Notes: a model not told the origin generated them from the letters alone. 64,000 nucleotides of DNA from Dehalococcoidia bacterium (GCA_029936815.1 JAPYRX010000003.1:57172-121171); one strand, 5' to 3'. Numbered from the stretch's first letter, positions 1 through 8,375 are shown. Numbers and translations are program-made.

Positions 1-2
1 TG

Positions 3-287
3 TCTTTTAAAATTGATACGAGCTTAACATCAAAAAGTAAATTAAATGATTATTTGGGCAATTTTGAATTTAGACAAGGAATATCTAAAACGTATATAGA
101 AAATGGTAAATTATGTATAAATGCGCCTAGCCGACTAGAAGCAACTCCTGAAAAATTAATTCTAGAGCCTGTGAGTAAAGATAGTTTTATGAATTTATAC
201 GATGGGAATTCGATTTCATTTGTTAGAAATAACAAGAATGAAATATCACATTTTTTGAACGGTGGATACCAGTATACTAAGATTTAA
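3..287 (+). CDS. C-terminal fragment of a serine hydrolase-like protein (partial)
   Basis: The reading frame is open from the left edge of the window, so the ORF-track start at a TTG is not the real start; this is the tail of a longer gene. The visible 94 residues look like the small beta-rich domain (DUF3471-like) that follows the catalytic domain in many beta-lactamase-family serine hydrolases: 'YLGNFEF', then 'NGKLCI', 'LEPVSKDSF' and a final 'GGYQYTKI'. No catalytic residues are in view. The gene converges on the GNAT gene with a 4-nt overlap. The family assignment is tentative because only the tail is seen. Confidence 0.5.
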   Translation, partial: SFKIDTSLTSKSKLNDYLGNFEFRQGISKTYIENGKLCINAPSRLEATPEKLILEPVSKDSFMNLYDGNSISFVRNNKNEISHFLNGGYQYTKI

Positions 288-754
288 TTGTTGAGCATTT
301 TTTCAAAAAATAATTCTTTATTTGGAGCCCAATGAGCCAATTTGAAATAGCCACATTCATTGTATCCTAGGCTTTTATGAAATTTAATAGCTGATGTATT
401 TTCATTTTCTGTAGAACTTAATATTCTCTCTATTTTTTTCTCGTTTAGTTTGCTTTCAAGAAACTTCATGAGTGTTTTTCCTATTCCATTTCTGTGAAAA
501 GATTTCTTTATTCTAATAAGAGAAATAAATGGTATGTAGCCCCAAAGAAATTCGTACCATAAATACCCTACAACTACAGTTTTGATTTCGGCTATCAAGA
601 CGGTTTCGTTTATTAATGCTTTTTTAATTGCTTTTTGTGTTCTTGTTTCATAAATTTCGTCAGTAATAATCAAAAGAGATTGGTCAATATCTTTTATATT
701 ACTTAAATCAGATTTGAATCCTATTCTTATTTTTATTGATTTGTCTATAGGCAT
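284..754 (-). CDS. GNAT family N-acetyltransferase
   Basis: The 156-residue protein has the acetyl-CoA binding motif A of GNAT enzymes, seen as 'FHRNGIGKTLMKFLE' (the R/Q-x-x-G-x-G/A signature), followed by an 'ENTSAIKFHKSLGY' motif B segment. The size fits a single GNAT domain. Substrate cannot be read from sequence; small amines or protein N-termini are possible. It starts 2 nt after the stop of the M19-like gene, so the two are probably one transcript on the minus strand. It converges on the partial gene at the window edge. Confidence 0.85.
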   Translation of the reverse strand: MPIDKSIKIRIGFKSDLSNIKDIDQSLLIITDEIYETRTQKAIKKALINETVLIAEIKTVVVGYLWYEFLWGYIPFISLIRIKKSFHRNGIGKTLMKFLESKLNEKKIERILSSTENENTSAIKFHKSLGYNECGYFKLAHWAPNKELFFEKMLNN

Positions 755-756
755 AA

Positions 757-1977
757 TTAGCCGATTACTTCTCTGAAATATCTGAGATAATTTAATCCTA
801 ATATCTTTTTTAATTCTTCTTCATTAAATCCTTTTTCAGCTAATTTAACTGTTAAATTAGACCAATCTCCAAAATTTTTAAAATCTTTTATTCTGTATTC
901 ATCACTGAGTCTATGTTCTTCTCTAAATCCTGACCAATCGAAAATATCAGGATTTCTTCTTTGTTCCCCAATCGTTCCGGGCATAGATTCTGGGTATTCA
1001 ATCATTGAGCCAGTTTCAGGTCCGTTTCCACAAATATCACTTCCTATCCCTACATGATCAATTCCCATTATATTCACTAAATGTTCAACTTGTATTGCAA
1101 AATCATCTAATGTTCCCAAATGTCCATTTTCTTGCATAAATCCAGGGACTATAGTTACTCCGAAAAACCCACCAGCGTCTGCTACAGCTTTAGCTAAATC
1201 ATCATCTTTTGCCCGATCATGCTTAGCGATTGTATTACTATTTGAATGAGTTATGATTATTGGTTCTGAAGATATATCAAGTGCATCCCAACCTACCTGC
1301 TGACTACAATGACTTACATCTACTGCCATATTTAAAGAGTTTAATTTCTCAACCATTGATTTTCCGAAGTATGTTAGCCCAGATTTAGTAAGTTCAGTGC
1401 ACCCATCTCCAACAAAATTACTAAGATTATAAGTTAATTGTACGACTCTTAATCCTAAATGGTAAAACATATCAACTCTATCTAGATTTATACCAAAAGC
1501 AAGTGTGTCTTGAAAATCTAATATTAATCCTCGTTTACCTTCTTCATATGTTTCTTCTATATCCTTTGCAGTAAGTATAAGTTTAAGTTCACCATCTAAA
1601 GAATCGATTATACCTCTAGCTTGAGCTATTCCTTTTACCGAAGATTCGAATGCATCATCTACATCTTTTAAACCCACAGGCGGGCCGGCGTATGTTGCGC
1701 TACAAATGTTTACCCCCGCTTTATCCCATAAGTCTAGATATTCTTTTCTGGCATTACTATCTTTATGAATCTCCATAGCAGCCATACTCGCGAGGATTCC
1801 TGAAGCTTGATTTCTTTTATATCCTTTTTGCTCTAATTCATTTAATTTTATTTTCATATTATTATTAAATAAAAATCCGTAAGTTGCTGGTGGTTGCTGA
1901 GAATCAATAACTAGAGTTTTGTGATGCAGTTCTATTGCTTCTTCTTTTGATAAGACTTGTTTTCTATTCATATTCAT
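757..1977 (-). CDS. Peptidase M19 (membrane dipeptidase)-like protein with altered metal site
   Basis: This 406-residue protein follows the renal-dipeptidase/M19 fold across its length: 'HLGLRVVQLTYN', 'GCTELTKSGLTYFGKSMV', 'VDVSHCS', 'ITHSNSNTIAKHDRA' and 'HVGIGSDICG' all match family blocks. M19 enzymes hydrolyse dipeptides, often with a D residue in the second position, using two zinc ions. Here the N-terminal HxD zinc motif is replaced (the segment reads 'VIDSQQPPA'), and the bridging glutamate region reads 'LILDFQDTLAFG'; the two later histidines remain. AAAGGA lies about 7 nt before the first ATG; a second ATG is 6 nt downstream. Activity is uncertain; a one-metal hydrolase is possible. 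Confidence 0.85.
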   Translation of the reverse strand: MNMNRKQVLSKEEAIELHHKTLVIDSQQPPATYGFLFNNNMKIKLNELEQKGYKRNQASGILASMAAMEIHKDSNARKEYLDLWDKAGVNICSATYAGPPVGLKDVDDAFESSVKGIAQARGIIDSLDGELKLILTAKDIEETYEEGKRGLILDFQDTLAFGINLDRVDMFYHLGLRVVQLTYNLSNFVGDGCTELTKSGLTYFGKSMVEKLNSLNMAVDVSHCSQQVGWDALDISSEPIIITHSNSNTIAKHDRAKDDDLAKAVADAGGFFGVTIVPGFMQENGHLGTLDDFAIQVEHLVNIMGIDHVGIGSDICGNGPETGSMIEYPESMPGTIGEQRRNPDIFDWSGFREEHRLSDEYRIKDFKNFGDWSNLTVKLAEKGFNEEELKKILGLNYLRYFREVIG

Positions 1978-2062
1978 TACCTGATCCTTTATTATGTGTA
2001 GTATTTAAAACATTTAATTATTAATATATGTTTTAAAATAACATTGTCAATAAGGGAATTTA

Positions 2063-3817
2063 ATGACGATTGATACAAATAAAAATGAATACTTTGAAAA
2101 ATCAAAGATGTCTGTAGATATTAATGTTATTAATGAAATGAGAGATGGTGTCAAATTATATTCTGATATTTACTATCCAGCTTTAGAGGGTAAATATCCG
2201 GTTTTGCTATCTAGAATACCGTATGGCAAACATAAACCCAGATATCATTCTCTTTATATGGATCCTTTAAGAGCAACTCAACGAGGTTATATAGTCATTA
2301 TTCAAGATGTTAGAGGAAAACATAGATCTGAAGGTGAATTTAATCCTTTTCATAATGAATATGATGATGGATACGATACATTAGAATGGATTTCTCAACA
2401 AGATTGGTGTGATGGTAATATTGGTATGTTTGGAATATCTTATCATGGAGCTACTCAATGGTTAGCTGCAGCCACGCAACATCCATCGCTTAAAACAATA
2501 ATTCCAGGAGTTACATCAGATTCCTATTATGATAGTTGGACATATCTAGGCGGAGTTTTGCAATATTATTGGTTAACTCATTGGACAGTTGGAACTTTAG
2601 TCCTAGATGATATACAGAGAAGTAAATTTAATATTACTGAGAGAAATAAACTTTCTAAATGGAGTTTGGATAATAATGATGCAAATAAAATTAATAATCC
2701 GATTAAAAATTTTCCACCTTTTGATAAATTAGGAGGGTTTTATAATGATTGGATAAAAAATGACACATACAATGATTTTTGGAAAAAAATTAGTCCAAAA
2801 GAGTATTTTGACAAGATAAATATTCCTGTCTTAAATATGGGTGGTTGGTATGATGGTTTTTTAAGAGGGACTGTTAGATGTTTTGAAGGAATGGAAGAAA
2901 GTTCTGATAACTATATTTCGCAAAATCAAGGTTTAATTTTAGGCCCATGGACACATGAACCAATGCCGAAGCCACTTGCTGGATCTAAGCATTTTGGAAA
3001 CAAAGCTTCCGGAGAAGCTATAGATATTCAAGGAATGATGTTAGATTGGTATGATTGTTGGTTGAAAACTAATTTTAATAATTCTTCTAATCATAGAGTT
3101 AAGTATTATACTATGCTAGAAAATGAATGGAAAAATTCTTATGATTGGCCACCTGAAGATACTGAAAAAATTACCTACTTTCTACACAGTGATGGAAAAG
3201 CTGGTATAAAATCAAATGGTAAATTAAGTTTCATCAAACCTGATGATGAACTACCTGATGAATATGTTTATGATCCTTCCAATCCTGTAATCACTATGGG
3301 TGGAGCACATTTAGGAGGAAATCCAGGTAATTTTGATACAGGAGTACAAAATCAAGTTGATGTTGAAAGTAGAGATGATGTACTTGTGTATACTACTGCT
3401 ACTATAAATCAAAATTTAGAAATTTCAGGAAATGTTTTGATTAACTTGTTCGCAGAGTCATCAGCTGAAGTCACTGATTGGACTGCAAGGCTGTGCTATG
3501 TTGATGAAAATGATAAATCTTGGAATATTTGTGATGGAATAATACGTTCTAGCTTTGCTAAGGATCTCGAGCGTAAAAATTACATCGATCCAAATACTAT
3601 TTATAAATATATTATTGATCTAGGCCCAATAAGTATCAAATTAAAATCTAGTATGAAATTAAGAGTTCAAATTTCTTCAAGTAATTTCCCTGCTTATGAT
3701 GCAAGCACAAACCTCATAGCATCTAAATTATCTGATGGACAATATATTCTTGCAAATCAAATAATACACCATGATATTAATTATCCTTCAAGTTTGCAAT
3801 TTGATGGATTAATTTAA
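2063..3817 (+). CDS. CocE/NonD family hydrolase (X-Pro dipeptidyl-peptidase S15 type)
   Basis: A 584-residue alpha/beta hydrolase of the CocE/NonD class, which cleaves esters, amides or N-terminal X-Pro dipeptides. The nucleophile elbow is 'GMFGISYHGATQW' (Ser about 126). The cap-and-acid region 'NMGGWYDGFLRGT' carries the likely catalytic Asp, and 'LGPWTHEPM' the His. The last 200 residues form the jelly-roll PepX_C domain typical of the family ('WTARLCYVDENDKSWNICDGIIR'). No signal peptide is visible, so it is probably cytosolic. AAGGGA sits 5 nt before the ATG. It is divergent from the M19-like gene, with an 85-nt gap holding both promoters. Confidence 0.92.
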   Translation: MTIDTNKNEYFEKSKMSVDINVINEMRDGVKLYSDIYYPALEGKYPVLLSRIPYGKHKPRYHSLYMDPLRATQRGYIVIIQDVRGKHRSEGEFNPFHNEYDDGYDTLEWISQQDWCDGNIGMFGISYHGATQWLAAATQHPSLKTIIPGVTSDSYYDSWTYLGGVLQYYWLTHWTVGTLVLDDIQRSKFNITERNKLSKWSLDNNDANKINNPIKNFPPFDKLGGFYNDWIKNDTYNDFWKKISPKEYFDKINIPVLNMGGWYDGFLRGTVRCFEGMEESSDNYISQNQGLILGPWTHEPMPKPLAGSKHFGNKASGEAIDIQGMMLDWYDCWLKTNFNNSSNHRVKYYTMLENEWKNSYDWPPEDTEKITYFLHSDGKAGIKSNGKLSFIKPDDELPDEYVYDPSNPVITMGGAHLGGNPGNFDTGVQNQVDVESRDDVLVYTTATINQNLEISGNVLINLFAESSAEVTDWTARLCYVDENDKSWNICDGIIRSSFAKDLERKNYIDPNTIYKYIIDLGPISIKLKSSMKLRVQISSSNFPAYDASTNLIASKLSDGQYILANQIIHHDINYPSSLQFDGLI

Positions 3818-4231
3818 TATTTCTAAATTCATTTTTTCTTTCAAATTGTTTAGTGGACATATTTCATGTTTTTTAAAAAATTTATATCGATTTTTTGCTG
3901 TTAAATTATAAAATATATTAATTATAAAATTTGGAATTATATAAATTATTTTAAGAATTGCTTTAAGTCCAGTAAATGTGCTTACAATTTTTTTAATAGC
4001 TTTACTATTTGTATAAAAATAATTTTCATCTATAACAATTATTGTATCGGGCCTATTTTGTATATTAATGCTTTTTAATATTTCTATTCCTTTATTTGAT
4101 TCCATAGGGCAAATTGTAATTCTAGAATTATTTAAAATCTTGTTAAGTATTCTTATTCCAGTATTACAATTTGTACATAATCCATCAAATAATATTATTA
4201 TTTTGCCTTTATTTATATTAAATTTATTCAT
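3809..4231 (-). CDS. DCC family thiol-disulfide oxidoreductase-like protein (DUF393)
   Basis: The 140-residue protein opens with 'IILFDGLCTNCNTGIRIL', the DGxCxxC motif (Cys19/Cys22) that names the DCC/DUF393 family of thioredoxin-fold proteins. The C-terminal half is lysine- and isoleucine-rich with a hydrophobic stretch ('LKIIYIIPNFIINIFYNL') that may sit at the membrane. The biochemical role of DUF393 is not well defined; a disulfide-exchange function is inferred from the motif. It overlaps the end of the CocE gene by 9 nt (convergent) and is divergent from the ftsZ homologue across a 95-nt gap that contains the LexA-type operator. Confidence 0.85.
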   Translation of the reverse strand: MNKFNINKGKIIILFDGLCTNCNTGIRILNKILNNSRITICPMESNKGIEILKSINIQNRPDTIIVIDENYFYTNSKAIKKIVSTFTGLKAILKIIYIIPNFIINIFYNLTAKNRYKFFKKHEICPLNNLKEKMNLEILN

Positions 4232-4261
4232 TATAATATCTATTTATATTTATTGTATGAT

Positions 4262-4290
4262 TTGACTTATTAGAACAAATGTTCTAATAT
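4262..4290 (+). promoter_or_regulatory. LexA-type operator inside the ftsZ-homologue promoter
   Basis: A perfect inverted repeat with 9-bp arms, 'tattagaac-aaat-gttctaata' (4268-4289), contains GAAC-N4-GTTC, the core of the Gram-positive LexA (Cheo) box. It is embedded in a good sigma70-type promoter: TTGACT (4262-4267), a 17-nt spacer, and TAATAT (4285-4290). The operator fills the spacer, so a bound repressor would block RNA polymerase. The same arrangement occurs upstream of umuDC in this window, and a hand scan found no third GAAC-N4-GTTC site. LexA binding is inferred from the motif; no lexA gene is in the window. Confidence 0.8.
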
Positions 4291-4326
4291 TGTATTTTCA
4301 TTAAAAAGCATAAAAGGAACAACTAA

Positions 4327-5409
4327 ATGTCAGATATCAAAGTAACAATTATTGGAGTAGGTGGGGCGGGTTGCAATACAATTAATAGGCTTAATCGTAA
4401 AAACTTTACAAAATATAATTTACTGGCTGTTAATACTGATACTCAAATGCTAGAAACCATTAATACTTCTGGAGTCTTTGCAATTGGGCCTATTACAACT
4501 AAGGGTTTTGGTAGCGGTGGAAATCCAAGAATTGGAAGAGCAGCAGCTAAAGAAAGTACAGATCAATTATCAAAAATATTAGAAGGTCAAGATCTGGTAA
4601 TACTTACAACAGGTCTAGGGGGAGGAACTGGCACGGGAGCCACTCCAGTAATAGCGTCCCTAGCAAGAAAATTAGGAGCTTTAGTAATAGTTGTAGCTAC
4701 ACAACCTTTTACATTTGAAGGTAAATTAAGAAAAGAATATTCTGATAAAGCTGTGAAATCAATATTAAGAGCTAGCGATAGTTTCATAGAAATAAATAAT
4801 GATGGATTACTTTCTATAAATTCAGATAACAAATCTTTAGATGAATCTTTTAAATATGCAGATAATGCATTGATTGATATAGTAGAAGAAATTACAAGTG
4901 TGATTGCTGATTCGGGATTGATTAACATTGATTTTGCAGATGTTAAAAATTTATTATCAAAATCAGGTAAAACTTTTATATCAAAATCTAAAATTGAAAA
5001 AAATCAAAAAATTGACGAGATTTATTCTGATTTGAAAAAAAACTTACTTATAAATTATGATTTTAAATCTTCGAGAAGAGTTTTATTATCAATAAAATCT
5101 AATCCTGATTTCTCACTTAACGAATTGAATACAATAGCGACAAAGATCTCTTCTTTTTTGTATGATCCTCAAAATATATTAATTGGAGTTAATAACACTT
5201 TCCACAAAAAAAACATTGTTGAAGCCACATTGATTGCTTCAGATTTGAAATTTTCTTTTTCTGACCAAATCGACCAAAATGATGACATGAAAACTTTTTC
5301 ATTTATTGACAATAATCAACCATCATATCATTCACAAAATGAATCTGCTAAAATGAGTCCGTTATTAAGTTTTAAAAAATTAATTCGCCTTCCTATTGGT
5401 TTCAATTAA
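4327..5409 (+). CDS. ftsZ: Divergent FtsZ homologue (tubulin-like GTPase)
   Basis: FtsZ polymerises into the cytokinetic Z-ring. This 360-residue homologue keeps the N-terminal GTPase: 'GVGGAGCN' (10-17), 'NTDTQML', 'GSGGNPRIG', the tubulin signature 'GLGGGTGTGA' (about 96-105), and the T7-loop 'GLINIDFADV' with both acidic catalytic residues. Beyond that it diverges: the usual GxALMGIG segment reads 'SGKTFISKS', the GA-GVLVNI strand reads 'SSRRVLLSI', 'NDRLL' reads 'NNDGLL', and the C-terminus ('FKKLIRLPIGFN') has no obvious FtsA/ZipA-binding peptide. AAAGGA lies 8 nt before the ATG. It stands alone, with no ftsA or dcw genes, and a LexA-type box overlaps its promoter. It may be an SOS-induced second FtsZ; being the sole FtsZ cannot be excluded. 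Confidence 0.88.
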   Translation: MSDIKVTIIGVGGAGCNTINRLNRKNFTKYNLLAVNTDTQMLETINTSGVFAIGPITTKGFGSGGNPRIGRAAAKESTDQLSKILEGQDLVILTTGLGGGTGTGATPVIASLARKLGALVIVVATQPFTFEGKLRKEYSDKAVKSILRASDSFIEINNDGLLSINSDNKSLDESFKYADNALIDIVEEITSVIADSGLINIDFADVKNLLSKSGKTFISKSKIEKNQKIDEIYSDLKKNLLINYDFKSSRRVLLSIKSNPDFSLNELNTIATKISSFLYDPQNILIGVNNTFHKKNIVEATLIASDLKFSFSDQIDQNDDMKTFSFIDNNQPSYHSQNESAKMSPLLSFKKLIRLPIGFN

Positions 5410-5455
5410 TTCTTAAACTTTTTTACATTATTATTAACTTATTTTAAAGGTGAAT

Positions 5456-5785
5456 ATGAGTTATTTTAAAGATGTAAATTCAAGGAATTTTTTTGAATTA
5501 GCTCCAGGTGCTAATGCTCAAACTTTTTGGGGTGACAAAATGCTAATGTCAATTGTTACAATTGACCCTAATTCTATAGTTCCTAATCATACTCATCCTC
5601 ATGAACAAGCTGGAATATTACTTGACGGCTCCCTAAACATGACTATTGGCAATGAATCTAAATTACTTTTACCTGGCGATATATATATTATTCCAGGAGA
5701 AATTGAACATTACGCTAAATCATCCGATATAGGAGCTAAAGTCTTAGATATTTTCTCACCTGTCAGAGAGGAATTTAAATATTAA
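5456..5785 (+). CDS. Small single-domain cupin
   Basis: A roughly 109-residue cupin with the metal-binding motif 1 'PNHTHPHEQAGILLDGSLNM' (HxH, then E and G) and motif 2 'LLPGDIYIIPGEIEHYAKS'. I place the start at the ATG at 5456 rather than the in-frame GTG 6 nt upstream, because AAAGG ends 5 nt before this ATG. Small cupins of this kind range from dioxygenases and isomerases to sugar or ligand-binding proteins, so the reaction is not known. The stop codon abuts the start of the alpha/beta hydrolase, which indicates one transcript and perhaps a shared pathway. Confidence 0.85.
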   Translation: MSYFKDVNSRNFFELAPGANAQTFWGDKMLMSIVTIDPNSIVPNHTHPHEQAGILLDGSLNMTIGNESKLLLPGDIYIIPGEIEHYAKSSDIGAKVLDIFSPVREEFKY

Positions 5786-6616
5786 ATGACTATTAATGAC
5801 AATTCTTACATCACCATTGGCGATGTAAGCAATCCACCTTTACTTCTTATTCATGGATTGGCTAGTAATAAATATACTTGGAAAGTTATTCTACACTTCC
5901 TAAAAAAACATTATTATATTGTTTCTATAGATTTACCTGGACACGGCCAAAATTCTGAATCTTTCACCGATTTTTCATATATTAATATTGTTGATTATAT
6001 AGCAAATCTACAAATACATTTGAGCATAAATTTTGATTATATCGCAGGTCATTCTTACGGGGCGTCAATCGCAACATCAGTTTCTTTTGATTCCAGATTC
6101 AATATAAAAAAAATTGCTTTACTAGATGGAGGTATGATTCCTATGAAATTAATTCCTGAAATGAACCAAGATAACTATAAAACTCGATTATCACCTCCAG
6201 ATTTCACAAACAGAAAATTTGAAAGTATTTCAGATTTTATTGATAAAAATTTATCTTTAAAATCTAATACTTATAGTGAAGATATTAAATATGCAATACT
6301 TAGTAATTTTGACCACACTCAAAAACCTAAATTAGTTCCTTTTTTAAATCGTACTAATCATTTGAATATTGTTGATTACCTTTGGGACTATAATCCTGAA
6401 ATAATATTATCTCAAATTGATATCCCTGTTTTAGGATTAATGGCATGCAAATTTGATAGCATTGTCGATAGTAATTCATATAGATGTGAATACACTGATT
6501 ATTTACAATCTATCAATTCTCGTATCAGTATTAATTGGATTTTAAATACTCCTCATGATTTACAATTATATGCTCCTAAATTGGTATCAAGGAAGCTTGT
6601 TGATCATTTTTCTTAA
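5786..6616 (+). CDS. Alpha/beta hydrolase
   Basis: A 276-residue alpha/beta-fold hydrolase with the oxyanion-hole segment 'LLIHGLASNKYTW', the nucleophile elbow 'IAGHSYGAS' (Ser about 90) and a C-terminal 'NTPHDLQLYAP' that supplies the catalytic His. The acid is probably the Asp in 'ACKFDSIVDSN'. The substrate is unknown; carboxyl esters or C-C bond substrates are usual for this group. It begins directly after the cupin stop (TAA immediately followed by ATG), so the two are translated from one mRNA. It converges on the MBL-fold gene with a 4-nt overlap. Confidence 0.88.
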   Translation: MTINDNSYITIGDVSNPPLLLIHGLASNKYTWKVILHFLKKHYYIVSIDLPGHGQNSESFTDFSYINIVDYIANLQIHLSINFDYIAGHSYGASIATSVSFDSRFNIKKIALLDGGMIPMKLIPEMNQDNYKTRLSPPDFTNRKFESISDFIDKNLSLKSNTYSEDIKYAILSNFDHTQKPKLVPFLNRTNHLNIVDYLWDYNPEIILSQIDIPVLGLMACKFDSIVDSNSYRCEYTDYLQSINSRISINWILNTPHDLQLYAPKLVSRKLVDHFS

Positions 6617-7506
6617 TTTAACAATTCGATTTCTTTATTGTATTCCATTGTTGTGATTTTTATTTTTGGATATTTTGTATTTACAGATTCAATAATAGGC
6701 TTCATATTATAAGCTTTTGTACTCGGAGGCATCCAATCATCATGATGACTAAAAATAATTTCTTTAGGTTTGATTAATTCTATTTCTTTATCTATAAAAT
6801 CTACTAGTGATCCTTGTATTGGTTCTCCATCTATATTTCCTCTTCCAGCCGAGGGCAAAATAGCCAAATCTGGCTTTATATCATTGATAATACCTCTCCA
6901 ATGACCAGGACTATCTTTCCATAATATTCTTCCTTTGAGCGTATCTATAACATATGCTAAAGCGCCCCCCTCTCCTCTCACTCCTTGATCTGTTTCTCTT
7001 CTATGTTTTTGTGTGTTAGATAACGGACTTTCGTCAGATCCTGACATTTTATTTAAAAACTCATCTACATTTTTCATTCTTTGTCTTATATCTAAATTTA
7101 AATCTCCCAAACATATATCATCTGACGAACCACTTTTTGCCCATATACATGAATGTTGACTAGGTAGTACTTTGATTCTTATATCTTTGGAGATTTGTAT
7201 ACTTTCACCGCCTGCAACTGGAATCAATTGTTTTTCATCTACCCCTTCTTCACTCATTATTCTTATTGTTTCATATGAACCGATAATTTCTGCACCTGTG
7301 TTTTTTCCTATTATATCTGCTCCCCACATATGATCAAAATGAGAATGTCCTATAAGTATATAGTCTGCTTTTTTCACGTCTTTTGATTTTAATCCAACAT
7401 CATCTGCCTCAGGAACTCTATCCATATAAGTATCTAAAAATATTGTGTATTGATCGATTTCTAATTTAAACGTTGATACTCCGTACCATGATAATGTTAT
7501 TTTCAT
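6613..7506 (-). CDS. MBL-fold metallo-hydrolase
   Basis: A 297-residue metallo-beta-lactamase-fold protein of the UlaG/YtnP-like type. The metal motif is 'IGHSHFDHMWG' (HxHxDH), with later ligands likely in 'PSQHSC' and 'FSHHDDW'. The protein also contains 'DTYMDRVPE' near the N-terminus, the usual first beta-strand acidic region. Family members hydrolyse phosphodiesters, lactones or thioesters; the substrate is not evident. A charged middle insert ('SDESPLSNTQKHRRETDQG') is unusual. No signal peptide is seen. Confidence 0.88.
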   Translation of the reverse strand: MKITLSWYGVSTFKLEIDQYTIFLDTYMDRVPEADDVGLKSKDVKKADYILIGHSHFDHMWGADIIGKNTGAEIIGSYETIRIMSEEGVDEKQLIPVAGGESIQISKDIRIKVLPSQHSCIWAKSGSSDDICLGDLNLDIRQRMKNVDEFLNKMSGSDESPLSNTQKHRRETDQGVRGEGGALAYVIDTLKGRILWKDSPGHWRGIINDIKPDLAILPSAGRGNIDGEPIQGSLVDFIDKEIELIKPKEIIFSHHDDWMPPSTKAYNMKPIIESVNTKYPKIKITTMEYNKEIELLN

Positions 7507-7560
7507 TTTAATCCCTTTTTCTGATAATATTATGATTAATTTAACTTTTTAGGATATTTT

Positions 7561-7713
7561 ATGTCTCAATATATAAATCAATTTGACTATAAACAAGAAG
7601 ATGATTTGCCTGATAGTAAAAAAATTATAGCATATGTAAAATCTATTAGATCGCTTTTAATTTATGTAATTATTTTATTGATTGTAAATGGAATCATTAA
7701 TTTAGTAGTTTAA
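7561..7713 (+). CDS. Small single-span membrane protein (50 aa), not in ORF track
   Basis: A 50-codon frame runs from ATG at 7561 to TAA at 7711-7713. AGGA ends 6 nt before the ATG. The product has an acidic, polar N-terminus ('YKQEDDLPDSKK') followed by one hydrophobic helix near the C-terminus ('SLLIYVIILLIVNGIINLVV'). The stop codon touches the stop codon of convergent plsY, so the frame exactly fills the gap between the MBL gene and plsY. Ribosome site, helix and fit argue that it is real; no family is recognised. Confidence 0.6.
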   Translation: MSQYINQFDYKQEDDLPDSKKIIAYVKSIRSLLIYVIILLIVNGIINLVV

Positions 7714-8316
7714 TTATTCTATTTTTCCAATTCTATTTAAATCTATATTTTTGATTGCAGGTATTAAATCTTTTCTTCTACGAGAAAGGTGAGTTGTGAG
7801 AACAATTAAAGACATAACTATACACCATATAGACAATGTTATAGATTTTTCAAAAATTAATGTTGCTAAATTTAAAATAAGTGCACCACAAACAATCCCC
7901 CATAAAGGACTTCTAAGGATTAGTGTTATTAATGCTATGGTTATTCCAGCTATAATCGAAGGTATAGTAATTATTATTAATGTTACCCCCGCAACTGTAG
8001 AAACTCCTTTCCCTCCTTTAAATCTTAAGTATATTGGATAGTTATGACCTATAACTGACAAGATTGTTCCAACATAAAGTCCGAAATCTGATATTTCTAT
8101 ATTTTTACCTGCTATAGCTATCAATCCTGCTTTAATTAAATCTATGATTAAAACAATCGCACCTGAGTATAGATTCTGAGATCTTAAAATATTGAGTGCT
8201 CCTGAATTTCCGCTCCCATAATTTCTGATATCTTTATTTTTTGTAATTTTAAAATAAAGATAAGCTGTAGGGATACTACCTGCAAGGTATGCGAAAATTA
8301 TATATATATAATCCAT
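7714..8316 (-). CDS. plsY: Glycerol-3-phosphate acyltransferase PlsY
   Basis: PlsY transfers the acyl group of acyl-phosphate to glycerol-3-phosphate, the first step of phospholipid synthesis, in the inner membrane. Family motifs are intact: 'AGSIPTAYLYFK', 'GSGNSGALNIL' and 'GHNYPIYLRFKGGKGVST', with about five membrane spans. The ORF track starts 20 residues earlier at 8376, but that extension is polar and the minus-strand -10-like element at 8382-8387 would put the transcript start near 8375, so I prefer the Met at 8316, which directly precedes the first helix ('MDYIYIIFAYLAGS'). It is divergent from umuDC and shares the intergenic LexA-type palindrome. No plsX is in the window. Confidence 0.9.
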   Translation of the reverse strand: MDYIYIIFAYLAGSIPTAYLYFKITKNKDIRNYGSGNSGALNILRSQNLYSGAIVLIIDLIKAGLIAIAGKNIEISDFGLYVGTILSVIGHNYPIYLRFKGGKGVSTVAGVTLIIITIPSIIAGITIALITLILRSPLWGIVCGALILNLATLIFEKSITLSIWCIVMSLIVLTTHLSRRRKDLIPAIKNIDLNRIGKIE

Positions 8317-8375
8317 TTTTATACATTGTTTCTCAAAGAAGTCATTATATATGATTTCTTGTTCTAAATTAAACA

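Noticed and set aside
4068-4265. 65-aa plus-strand ORF antisense to the DCC gene
   Set aside because: It is the complementary reading of a real DCC-family gene with its CxxC motif; hydrophobicity arises from AT-rich codons.
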